In this document: positions 34,055 through 44,000 of the stretch, piece after piece
Numbering within the stretch: the stretch's first letter is position 1
Layout: each line of letters begins with the position of its first letter
Assembly: GCF_000247645.1 (NCBI RefSeq)
Contig: NZ_AHWA01000005.1
Location: 372,001-436,000, forward strand
DNA length: 64,000 bases
Reading direction: 5' to 3'
From: Salinibacterium sp. PAMC 21357
GTDB lineage: Bacteria > Actinomycetota > Actinomycetes > Actinomycetales > Microbacteriaceae
Made by a program: the position numbers and the translations under genes
The notes under the pieces: model-generated
Databases searched by the model: none
What the model was told of the DNA's origin: nothing
Seen by the model: only the letters and a program-made list of their open reading frames with translations

Positions 34055-35067
34055 CTGGCGTAATGGGTACCTCTAGACACATCATCGATCGAGTGTCCCG
34101 GTGGATGACGATGACTCCGCACGGAGAGACGTCGCTATCATTGCTCCGCGCAGTCGTCGGGTTTCTCGGGCTCGCGTATTATCTGGTCGATTACGAAGAT
34201 CGGCGCCTTTTTTTCGGCCCTGATGGTGTTTACGGAGCAGCGGCCGTTCGCGAAACGGTCGACGACCTGGGGACCTTCGATCTGTACGTGCTTAGCGACT
34301 CAGTTGTGTTTTTCGAGATCGTATTTCACTTGGGCATCCTTCTGAGCATTGCGGTCCTCCTTGGCGTCGGAGGTCGTGTCATCCTCGCCTGCCATTACAT
34401 CGTTCTCTGGTCGACGTACACGCAGAATGTTGCGCTGCTGGATGGCGGGGACAATCTACTCATGATCGTGATTCCCGTGCTGCTGCTAACGCGGTGTTAC
34501 TCACGGTTCAAGCTGCCGATTATGCAACTACCCCCTATGCGGCATCCGGGGATGTTTGGCTCAGCCCTCAACAATGTCGGCCTACTGCTCATTGCTGGGC
34601 AAATCTGCATCGTTTATTTGATGTCGGGTTTGTACAAAGTTCAGGGACAAATGTGGCAAGACGGCACGGCGCTTTATTACATATTGCGCGTGCCTGATTT
34701 CTACTTCCCCGGGGTGACCGAGTTGCTTTTTACGTCAGACATCCTTCTCGTGCTCGGAGCTTACGCCACCGTCCTCTCGTCCATAGCCTTCCCTTTTCTT
34801 GTCCTCTTTCCTCAGGGTCGGCTTCCAGCGGTCCTAGTTATGACGGCTTTTCATCTCAGTATTGCGACGTTCATGGGACTCACCGCCTTTGCGCTCATAA
34901 TGATCGCCTGCGATCTTGTTTTCGTGGACCGTCATGTCTGCGCGGGTCGACGAGAAATTACGGCGATGGTAGGCCGCGCGCTAAGGCACGTTGTTGGTGT
35001 CCGATCTCGGCCGACTTCGAGCCGCGAGGTCGATGCCCTTGGAATCACTGGGGAGGTAGGGTCGTGA
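34051..35067 (+). CDS. HTTM domain membrane protein (SdpB-like)
   Basis: A 338-residue polytopic protein. About eight hydrophobic segments carry the horizontally transferred transmembrane (HTTM) pattern: LSLLRAVVGFLGLAYYLVDY early, LWSTYTQNVALLDGGDNLL in the middle and IVYLMSGLYKVQGQMWQDGT, which is close to the vitamin-K gamma-carboxylase/SdpB signature. In Bacillus, SdpB acts with SdpA to mature the toxin SdpC. GTG start overlapping the DUF5819 stop, and its own stop overlaps the next gene's GTG, so three genes are coupled. Any enzymatic activity is unknown. Confidence 0.85.
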   Translation: MTGVMGTSRHIIDRVSRWMTMTPHGETSLSLLRAVVGFLGLAYYLVDYEDRRLFFGPDGVYGAAAVRETVDDLGTFDLYVLSDSVVFFEIVFHLGILLSIAVLLGVGGRVILACHYIVLWSTYTQNVALLDGGDNLLMIVIPVLLLTRCYSRFKLPIMQLPPMRHPGMFGSALNNVGLLLIAGQICIVYLMSGLYKVQGQMWQDGTALYYILRVPDFYFPGVTELLFTSDILLVLGAYATVLSSIAFPFLVLFPQGRLPAVLVMTAFHLSIATFMGLTAFALIMIACDLVFVDRHVCAGRREITAMVGRALRHVVGVRSRPTSSREVDALGITGEVGS

Positions 35068-35921
35068 AGTCGGATAGGAATTCGGCAAGCGTCATCACGG
35101 GCGGTCGCATCGAGACTCGTTTGGGAGCGGAGTATCGAGCCGGCGCGCTCGTCGAGTGGGCAAGCGTCACAAAAACAGTAACTGCGGCCACTACACTCGC
35201 TGCACTCCGCGAAGTAGGAGTTCAGGAGTCCACGCGGGTATCCGAACTGTTGCCTGATGTCGATATTGGAGGACGTTATTCGGTGGCTGACCTCCTCGAT
35301 CACACCTCGGGTCTGCCCAGAGTTCATCCGGGGATGCCCAGCGGAATTTTCGGTGACCCATACTCTGGGGTTGAGGATGCCACTGTGTTTGCGGTTCTCT
35401 CGAGAGACTCATCATCGGGCGGAACCGCTCGTGAGTATTCGAATCTAGGCTACGCCGTTCTGGGCGCAGTTATCCAAGCGATTACAGGTGAAGGCTGGCT
35501 TGAAGCGTGTGAACGCCTCGTGCTCAAGCCTGCTGGAGTGAGTTCCGCGACTGTCTCACCAGCGGATGCAGATCGCGTACTCTTGCGCGGTTTATGGGGA
35601 AAACCTCGAGAGCCTTGGGGCTTGTCTGGCAGCGCGTACGTCGCTGCGGGCGGTTTGTGGTCAACGCTCGACGATGTGGCTCGATTTGGTGCGTTCGCCA
35701 AGTCCTCTAATCCACACCTGCGAGGATGGGAACGTCGAGATGACCTTGTTTGGCACAGTGGACAGAGTCGTGACAGCGGGATATGTCTTCTTCTTACAGA
35801 CAACGGAGCAATTGCCGCGCATACGATTGGGCACATCCCGGGGGCCGCAGATAAGTTGGCGCTTGACCTTCTCCCCGCGGATGCCGAGGAAATAGCCGTT
35901 GACGCGACACGACCGCGCTAG
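35064..35921 (+). CDS. Serine hydrolase, class C beta-lactamase / penicillin-binding-like
   Basis: A 285-residue beta-lactamase-fold protein. Motifs: SVTK (the SxxK pair, near residues 34-37), DLLDHTSGLPR (about 75-85), YSNLGYAVLG (the YxN motif near 130) and WHSGQ in place of KTG near 240. It is short for the family, and I see no signal peptide, so it may act in the cytoplasm or be exported in an unusual way. The GTG start overlaps the HTTM gene by four bases. A role in cutting or releasing the peptide made by this operon, or in self-protection, is inference. Its 3' end runs 23 bases into the next gene. Confidence 0.82.
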   Translation: MKSDRNSASVITGGRIETRLGAEYRAGALVEWASVTKTVTAATTLAALREVGVQESTRVSELLPDVDIGGRYSVADLLDHTSGLPRVHPGMPSGIFGDPYSGVEDATVFAVLSRDSSSGGTAREYSNLGYAVLGAVIQAITGEGWLEACERLVLKPAGVSSATVSPADADRVLLRGLWGKPREPWGLSGSAYVAAGGLWSTLDDVARFGAFAKSSNPHLRGWERRDDLVWHSGQSRDSGICLLLTDNGAIAAHTIGHIPGAADKLALDLLPADAEEIAVDATRPR

Positions 35922-36201
35922 TGATTATTTGGAGGCGCGCCTTGAACAGCGTCGTCTTAGTCGTCTTCGCCGTGCCGGACGGTTCGCCGCTGGCGTTGTT
36001 GGGGCGCTGCTCGCGGGAGATTCCGCGATAGCAGGCCCGGTAGCCGACCTCGTAGTGACTCGGCGTGAGACAGGAGGCGAAGTGCTTCGCACTGAGGCGG
36101 GGCCGCCCGAAGTGGCTGAACAACTGCTCCGCACCGTGCGTACAGACCTTGAGCAGAAAAGCATTGCCGAGTTTGTGCAAGAGTGGCATCTATTCGAGTA
36201 G
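35899..36201 (+). CDS. Unknown 100-residue protein, second copy
   Basis: Paralogue of the gene at 29506 with the same length and all conserved blocks (HDRASDYLEARLEQR, GRFAAGVVGALLAGD, ADLVVTRRETGGEVLRT, EFVQEWH). It appears to start at a TTG inside the end of the serine-hydrolase gene and no ribosome-binding site is visible, so expression may depend on translational coupling or be lost. The overlap suggests a recombination junction placed the hydrolase operon directly against this copy. Confidence 0.65.
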   Translation: MTRHDRASDYLEARLEQRRLSRLRRAGRFAAGVVGALLAGDSAIAGPVADLVVTRRETGGEVLRTEAGPPEVAEQLLRTVRTDLEQKSIAEFVQEWHLFE

Positions 36202-36241
36202 AAGGCTCTAAAACTCAGCACCTTTTGGGGCCCGCCCATTT

Positions 36242-36488
36242 AAACGTCGCGAGCCCCAACCCCTCAGACAACCGCACGCTCATGGGCATCCTCCGCCGCG
36301 CGGCCGGAATGCCGTTCGGTTTGCCAGCCTGGCGATGGATGCTCGAGCCCGCCATGATGGTGCTGCGAACCGAACCCGAACTCATCCTCAAAAGTTGCTG
36401 GGTTGTGCCAGGCACGCTTACCGAGGCCGGCTTCACGTTCGAGCATCCTGATCTTGCGGATGCTATCAAGGAGATATCCGGCCGCTAG
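36242..36488 (+). pseudogene. Truncated copy of the epimerase C-terminus
   Basis: These 247 bases align without gaps to 31797-32043, the end of the TIGR01777-type epimerase gene. I count about 28 differences (roughly 89% identity), mostly at third codon positions. The copy encodes NVASPNPSDNRTLMGILRRA onward to the stop but lacks the whole Rossmann part. It follows the second copy of the 100-residue gene by 40 bases. It is a remnant, not a working gene, though a frame of 101 codons (36183-36488) is open. Confidence 0.9.
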
Positions 36489-36648
36489 CCTCGATCGCAA
36501 CGGATGCCGGTGTGCCCGTGATGCTCGGATTCATGAAGCGTTTCGGCTTGGCCTATAACCGGCTAAAGAGCCTCATTGACGAGACGGAACACTTCATTGG
36601 GGCGCCTCAGGGCGCCGAAGAATTCAGCCCCTCCGCCGCAACCGCTAC

Positions 36649-37503
36649 TTACGCGGCGCTCGTGTCAGCTTCGCCCAAAAACCGGCTGATCGCATCCAGG
36701 ACCTGCTGGTCGCGCATCACCCGGTGATGGTTGAGCCCGGAGGTGAGCAGGGTGCGGGAGTTCTCTGGATGCGCGGCAGCGAGCAGTTCTGCCTGACCGT
36801 ACGGCACCCAGGTGTCGTCGCGGTCGTGGATGATCAACAGCGGTACGTCGAGCGGGGCCGCGGTTGCCGACAAACTGTTCCAAAAATCGGGCACGGTGCT
36901 AAAACGACGCCGTTCGATTCGCTGAATCAAGCCATCGAGGGTGCGGGGGTTCAGCTGCATGACCCCGCTGACGCTCGTGACCACGTACCGTAGCTCTGCC
37001 ACCCCACCGATCGACACCAGCCGGCCGGTCTGAGTGCCATTGCGGATGGCGAGAGTCGCTGCGAGGTTGCCGAAGGAATGCGCCACCATTGCTTCGAACG
37101 GGCCGTACTGTTCACCGAGCATCTCGATGGCGGCGGCAAAGTCGCGCACATCAGGCAGCCGCCCGCGTGACCGGCCATGCCCCGGTGCATCGAACGCAAT
37201 AATGGTGCGATCGTCTCGACGCAATTCGTGAACAATGTCGCCAAACTCAGCAGCGCGGCCATGCCAGCCATGAGTTAACAGCACCGAGTTGGGCCCGTCT
37301 CCCCAGGTGTAAACGGCGATGCGATTGCCGTTAACGCGGATCGTCGACCGGGTTGCCCCGTCGATAACCGACTGTTCGCGAGGGTGCACCTGCTTAGGCA
37401 GGCCACTCGATAGCCAGAGCACATAGGCAGCCTCGATAGCGAGCCGCGGAGTGAAGCGCTGCATCAGGCCGAGCGTGGCGACAGCCGTGTCACGTACAGA
37501 CAT
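36649..37503 (-). CDS. Alpha/beta hydrolase
   Basis: A 284-residue alpha/beta-hydrolase. Oxyanion region VLLTHGWHGRAAEF (about 74-87), FDAPGHGRS, nucleophile elbow VAHSFGNLAA (Ser near 142), acid IHDRDDTWVPYG (Asp near 231) and His in SGLNHHRVM near 259. No signal peptide, though the N-terminus has a mildly hydrophobic helix. AGGGGA lies close to the ATG. Substrate unknown. It is monocistronic at the right edge of the accessory region. Confidence 0.88.
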   Translation of the reverse strand: MSVRDTAVATLGLMQRFTPRLAIEAAYVLWLSSGLPKQVHPREQSVIDGATRSTIRVNGNRIAVYTWGDGPNSVLLTHGWHGRAAEFGDIVHELRRDDRTIIAFDAPGHGRSRGRLPDVRDFAAAIEMLGEQYGPFEAMVAHSFGNLAATLAIRNGTQTGRLVSIGGVAELRYVVTSVSGVMQLNPRTLDGLIQRIERRRFSTVPDFWNSLSATAAPLDVPLLIIHDRDDTWVPYGQAELLAAAHPENSRTLLTSGLNHHRVMRDQQVLDAISRFLGEADTSAA

Positions 37504-38004
37504 TAATCCCCTACCCGCGGTATTGCGAACACGCTAGATAGTACGTCAGCCCGTCAAATATGAGCAGAAAGCAGTCTCCGAATGTGCCGAACTTTCTCCA
37601 TCGCGCGTCGGGTGCGGATGCCTGTTTTGGATGCTCGACCTGAGCAACTCGGCATTGCGGCAGAGCTGTCTAGCCCTAGCACTGGGGGGCGGTGGATGCG
37701 CAATTTGACGCCACTCCGTTCTCGCAGTCTTCTAGTGTGGAAGGGGAAAGCGTGAGACTATCGAGTCTTTCCTGTTAAACCCGAATCTGCATAAACCCGA
37801 ATCTGTATAAACCCGAATCTGCTCGAACGCGAAATTGCTCGAACCCGAATTTCGTGTAAACCGGCTTTGCTTGAACCCGAAAATTCGCGCAAGCCGTACC
37901 CGCATGAACCCGAATTTCTCAACCCTTCGTCAGCCTTACCCGACCGACAGCCCCGCAGTGGTGTCAATCGTTGGGTTTTGTTGGCGGTACGTGAGGTACC
38001 CCTG
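37504..38004. other. 500-base gap before the giant surface-protein gene
   Basis: No gene is evident. The right half holds the 16-bp repeat array at 37776-37919. The frame of the surface protein is open back to 37867, but this part is repeat-derived and unlike the rest of the protein. The left half (37504-37740) shows nothing I can name. Confidence 0.5.
37776..37919. repeat. Degenerate 16-bp tandem repeats (TAAACCCGAATCTGCA)
   Basis: Three near-perfect 16-base units begin at 37776, 37792 and 37808, followed by five or six decayed units with the constant core GAACCCGAA or AAACCCGAA. The array ends about 86 bases before the chosen ATG of the surface protein. Spacing is 15-19 bases in the decayed part. 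It could be a multi-site regulatory region or slippage-grown sequence. It does not look like CRISPR: no spacers are present. Confidence 0.85.
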
Positions 38005-41000
38005 ATGCTTACCCGCCGCGCCCATTCCCGAGCGCAGAAACCTACCGATAGTCGTTCGCGCCCGCTGAGGGCAGTTATCTCTGCGGCGACGGCACTACTG
38101 GTAGTTGCGGCGACGCTCATCCCGGCAACCGCTGCGGCCGCTTTCGAACCAGCCGCTGTTCGCAACGTGAAGTCGGCTAATGCGACTGATGTCGCGCCTG
38201 GCGACTCGTTCAACTGGATGATTGAGGTTGGTTGTTCGGTACTGACGGACGAGTGCGTTGATGCCGTTTTGACGGATGAAATCCCCGCAGAGTTCATCGT
38301 TCCTGATCCCACAGAGATTCTTCTGACTCCCACGCTCAGCGACTCCGAGCGGACCATCACGGTGACCGGGCAAACCGTCACGGTGGCATTTCACCAAAAC
38401 CTCACGACTCCGGCCGGCAAAACGGGCCTCACAAACGGGACTGTGACGGTGACTATCCCGGTGACAGTGCGATCCGACCTCGACTACACCCCGACCCCGC
38501 GTACCGTGGAAAATACATCGGAAATGGTCGCCGAGAATGCCCCAATGCGGCCAAGCACTGCTTCCGTGAAGCTGACTGTTCCGCTGGAGCTTGCGACTAA
38601 GCCCACGAAGTCGTTTTCGCCGGCCACGAACATTGCCGTGGCTGGTCTCGGAACGCAACTGGCCTTGGGCGGAGAAAACACCTCCAATGCTGCTGTTTCG
38701 TCGCTGACCATCCAAGACCCGGTGAACCCTGCCGCAACCGGAAACATTTTCCGCACGGCGCTCGAGCTGAAGACTCTTGATTCGGTTACGTGGCCAGCTG
38801 GGGCGACGTCGGCCGTCGTCTCGCTGTGGGACAGTTCGCTGTCGACACCAGCATGGGTGGATGCCCCCTCCGTCAATTCTGGCGGCACTCTCGTTTTCCC
38901 GGCTAGCGTCGTTCCCGCGAACGCTGGCGGCGTGCGCATCGTCTTTTCGTCGGGAGCGACCGCAGATATTCCGCGCGCGGCCACCGCGAACTTCATCCTG
39001 AATTTGGAGAACCGTGCAGGCGTCGTTGCCAAGACGTATCCCAACACTTCTCAATCAGTCGTCGTGCGTGATTCGTTTTCCGCGGACAAAACGGTCACGG
39101 CCAACTACGTAGTAACGACTGCTACGAGTGCAGTTTCCGCGGGCAAGTCGATCACTCCTGACCGGATGTCGACGATCGCGTTCGGTGCCAACGATCTCAC
39201 TAAGGGCACCGTCACCCTCACCGGTGGCAACGCTGGCTCGATTCCCCTGACTTCGCTCACCATTGCTGAGCCGTCTGATCCGACTCTCATCGACGCCACG
39301 AACCCGCTCGCTCCGGCGCACACTGGTGGTGGACTGATCTTCAGCGGTTTCACTACCGGAGTTGTGTGGCCCGCAGGAGCAACCGGCGCCAACATTACTT
39401 ACTACTTCGCCGACGGCACCAACAGCGGGGCGCTGGCCGCAACGGCCCCGGGATTGCCTGCTACGGGGTCTGCGAAACGAGTCACCGGCTTCAGCGTGAC
39501 ATTCACCGGCTCTATGGCCCAGGGCGTCGGCGCAAAACTTCCCTTCGCAATCACTGCAAATACGCTGCAGGTTGCCCCCAATTTGAGCGTGGACTATCTG
39601 AACAAGATCAAGGTCACCGCGGTGGACAAATACAACCAAAATGTCGGTCCGAAGTACGCGTCGGATACGGTGACGGTGCTGGCTGAACAGATCAACCTTG
39701 AGACGTCGAAGTCGCTCTCGCGCGGTACCTTGCGCGCATCGCCAGGGCAGACGACCACAGCGACACTCACCACTCACGTGCTTGATTACCCCAGCTCCAC
39801 ACGATCACTCGACCGCATTGAAATGACAGATCCGTCAGCGGATACTGGCCTCACTGACTGGTACAAATACTTCAACGCCACAAGGCTTGTCGTTACGCCC
39901 GTACCGGGCGACGCGACTCTCACAATCTCTTACCGAGACTCGGCGGGAGCGTACACACCTCTTACCGTGCTCTCCCCAGGAGTTCAGACTTACGACATTC
40001 CCTCTGGCATCCGTGGAAGCATTTATGGACTCAAGCTCGATTGGAACAGCACTACGGGGTTCCAGCCAGACCAGACTCTCGTCGCAAACGTTGAATACGC
40101 CCTTCGTTCGACGCTCAGAGGCGAAACTACGTCGCTGCCGAACGCTGCCGCAACGCTAGAGAACTGCAGCGCATCCAGCGGATCGAGCAGCGTCGGATCG
40201 ACGGGCCTTACCTCCAATGACGCCGTCTCCAGCCCCTGTCCTACGGTCAAGCTCGTTCCGTATGAGGGTTCCGGGACGGGCGGGTCAGCGAACCTGCTCG
40301 ATAAGAACTTCATCAACACGAATAACACCACCAACCAAGACATCATGAACACTCGCAACAGCGAGAGCACACGGGCGCGCCTCTCGTGGTCTACCGATGG
40401 CTACTCGGGTGTGAACAAGATGGTGATCTACGACGGAGCTGTAGATTCCGCGGGAAACCCCGACCCCTCCGCCTGGACCAAGGGAATGTACGACGCGTAC
40501 AACCTTTCTCAAATTCCCAAGCTCAGCTCGATCGACCCGCTCGTCAAGTACGACAAAGTGGCCATTGAGTTTTACAGCAAGTCAGCTCTGAGCAGCGCAA
40601 CGGCGTGGGTGTCTATCACGGGTTACTGCACGCTCGCAGCACCATGCGACGGCGGAACTGCAGCCGCTCGTACTCTCACAGCCGCGCAGCAAGCTGACTT
40701 CGTCGCTGTGCGGTTCACATTCACTGAGGGCACGAACCGTCCAGGTCTCGCTCCGGCCCCCGGCAGCGGCGTGGCAGATTCGATTGGCAACAATCGCAAA
40801 ATTGACCTCGTATTCCAGATGCGAGACTCGTTGCGCAGCAACGCGGCGACGCCGGTTGTCGACGGTTATCGCTACAACGCTGACGTGACGACCCCGACTC
40901 CACCAGCGATAGCGCACAGTGTGATCCGCAACGACGCTCACTCAGAGGCCACGCTGGCCGTAGGCGATCCGCTCTACGACCGGGCAGCTGACACCCTTGA

Positions 41001-44000
41001 ACTCCGCGATCCCGCACTTGCCGTTTCAGCCGCAAAGGTGTGGGCCGGCGGGCCGATCCCCATCCCCACTACTGGTTCCACCGTTGCCGTTCAACCAACA
41101 AGTCGGGTGACCCTCACGGCGGTGAACCAGACCACAGCCAAGGTGCAGTCCCTCTCAATCAGTGAGCCAAACATGTCGGCGGCAACGCCCAACGATTCGC
41201 CGTTCGAGGACTGGAACCTTCAGCGATTCCAATCGGTTAGTCACCCGGTAGGCGCGACAGGACTCACCGTCACAGTCATCCGATCGACCGGGGGAAATCT
41301 CACCGCGAGCGGTACGAACCTGGCTGCAATGACGACCACGATTCTCGGCTGGACTCCCACGCAACTAGCGGATGCGACGGCCTTTACATTCGTCTACACC
41401 GGCCAGATCAAAGCAACCGCATCAATCGCCAGCCCCGGAGGAACAGCGGCCATTGCTTTCGACTTGAGCCTACGAACGTCGAAGCGAAGCGGCGGAGCGA
41501 TTGTCGCCGGTACGGATTACAACTCAACGCAAGCGACTATTGGCGATACCCGATGGAACCCGTCGAGCCCGGCCGCCAACCCGACCTTCGAAACCTCTTC
41601 TCTCTCCGCTGTCAAAGGCGCGAACATCGGGCTCATCGCCACCACAATCGACGTGTCAACGACAAAGAAATTCGGTAAGACCTCCGAGGCTGAATCAGAC
41701 CGCAGCACTTTCCCGCTCACGCTGGAAGCCACACCCAGTGGCAGCGAGAGAGTGCAGTCTCTCACCATCACGGATGACCGCGCGACGTTCTGGAATGCAT
41801 TTGATTTCACCGGGATGGCGAGCGGAACACCAGTGCTCCCGGCGTTTAGTCCGTCCCCGTCGGGAAGCCATACGGTCATCCAAGTGGAAGCCTGTGTTGG
41901 CGGAGCATTTATTGCCGCCGACGTGGTGACCGCTCCGAGCTCCAGTTGCACCGATCGTGGTGGCTCGTGGAGCGGTGCTGGGCAGTGGAAGACCCAGGCT
42001 CAAGCGCAAGCGAATTTCTTGCCGACCGGGGTCACTGCGGCCCAGGTGCAAGGTCTCCGTTTCACGGTGAAACGAGCCGATGACTCTCAGTGGGAGAACC
42101 CGCAGGCCCCCAAGGTGAGCATCCCGATCCTGGTCCAGCGACGGGTGGATCTGCGCACAGGCGATCCAGTACCGACCGATCTCTCGGTTAACTCGGCGGC
42201 GCCGGGCGAAACTGTTCTCGGTACCACCACGAATTCGCTCAGCGCGAGCGTTCTCGGTATTTGGGGCAAGACGGCGACCGCAACAAACTCAGCTACCTAC
42301 TTGTACAAGCATGCGACCACTGGCGTGCAAGTGAAGAAGAGCCCCACCGGAGTGAAAGCTCCCGGTCGTCTCTTTGACTACACGCTGAAGGTCACAAACA
42401 CGGGAACATGGCCCATTGTGAACCCGGTCATCACCGACTACCTTCCGAGCGATAGCACCGGTGCGCAGCTCATTTTCGATCCCGACAAGCCCTGGACCTA
42501 CAAGTACGCGCTCTCCGGTGCGGCACCGGCCACGCCTACCGGCACTGCATTGCCCGTTGGCACTACCGGTCCCATTGTTGATACAACTTCGGATGCGTAC
42601 GGCCCGACCACAATCGAGTTCACGTTTCCCGCAGGGTCGGTATTGGAAGTCGGCCAGTCCTATGTGATCACTGTCCCGATGATGTTCCGACCGGGGCTCG
42701 TCAACGACACTGCCGTGACGAATAAGTTTGGAATCAGTGGCGATCGGGCATTCGATACCTGCACCGCCCCTGCCGGCTTCACAGCGGACTACGTCAAAGC
42801 CACCGGCGAGTGCCGAACCGAGACGACGGTGCGCCCATCTGAGCAGGCGGCACTTCGCGCGCTCATGACGGTAAAGGCCGACCTCGACACTGACTTCCCC
42901 ATCGATCAAGGATTCACCGGTGGAACGAACGCAGAGTGCACCGCAGCTCAGAGCAGTGCTGGATTCTCAAGCCTTCCCTGCGTTCCCCTTACGCTTCCGG
43001 GCCAGAAGGAAACCTGGCGGCTCACCGCTCAAAACACGGGTACGACCAACATGCCGCGGCTGGTGCTCTCCACCAGGCTCCCTGCTGTGAGCGACAAGAC
43101 GATTCTCGACGGCTTTGTGCGAGACTCGCGCTGGGCTGCAGGGTTTGCTGACGAAATATCGGCAGATCTTGGCATCCCGGGCGCCACGATGACGACCTAC
43201 TACACGACCGCGGCATCTCCCTGTAAGGCCGTTCTCCAGACCCCGTCGAATCTCAACGCGTGCGGGGAAGACCCGGCAACAGGGTGGGCAGAGTGGACTG
43301 CTGGGGCGCTTTCTGACCCGACCGTTGTCACTGGCCTCCAGTTTGTGATCGACTTCCCGAACGGCAGCTTGTTCGCGCCGGCAGACATCGTCACCATCGA
43401 TGTTGTGACGCGAACTGCTGCACTGTCGGCGACTCCGGGTGCAGATACGACGGCAAAGAACTCGCTGTCGGCATCCGCCATCACGAGGACTGGGGCGACT
43501 AACACTCCTGTAACGGCCCTCGACTACTCTGTCGTTGCCGTTGCCTTGGCGACGGGCAGCCTTCGCCTCGAAAAGGAAATCACTGGCCCAGCAGCCTCGT
43601 TCATTCCGAACGGTCAGACCTTCACGGGCAAACTCGTGTGTACCTCGTTGGGTGAGACCATCGAGCGCAACTACACCATGACGTTTGACAGCAGCACGGC
43701 GCCGGCGACGGTTCCTGCCGTAACGTTCGACGACCTGCCGGGTGGAGCTTCGTGCACGGCTACGGAAACCACGGCAAGCGGCCAGTCAAGTTACAGCGCG
43801 ACTACGGTGACTATCGATCCGAGGATTACTGACCCGACTCTCTTGCCGACGGTGACGTTGACCAACGACTACCAGCTGACAGGTCTCGCAGTGTCGAAGA
43901 CTGTGACTACAACTGCTCCCGTAATTCCGACACAGTTCGAGTTCACCGTGAGCTGCACCTTCCTCGGGGTCGCTGTGCCGCTCGCGGCGGCCGATGCGAC

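Noticed and set aside
29500-36500. Insertion sequence or phage as the vehicle of the accessory region.
   Set aside because: I found no transposase, integrase, tRNA-end duplication or terminal inverted repeats; the duplicated flanks fit homologous recombination better.
36512-36727. A 71-codon + strand frame after the epimerase remnant.
   Set aside because: Overlaps the end of the alpha/beta-hydrolase gene and has no start signal; probably chance.
37776-37919. Possible CRISPR array or coding part of the surface protein.
   Set aside because: Sixteen-base units without spacers; as protein it gives an N-terminus unlike a signal peptide, while the ATG at 38005 gives a good one.
38095-39777. Two long minus-strand frames (319 and 240 codons) inside the giant surface-protein gene.
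   Set aside because: Shadow frames; Arg/Gly-rich and without domains.
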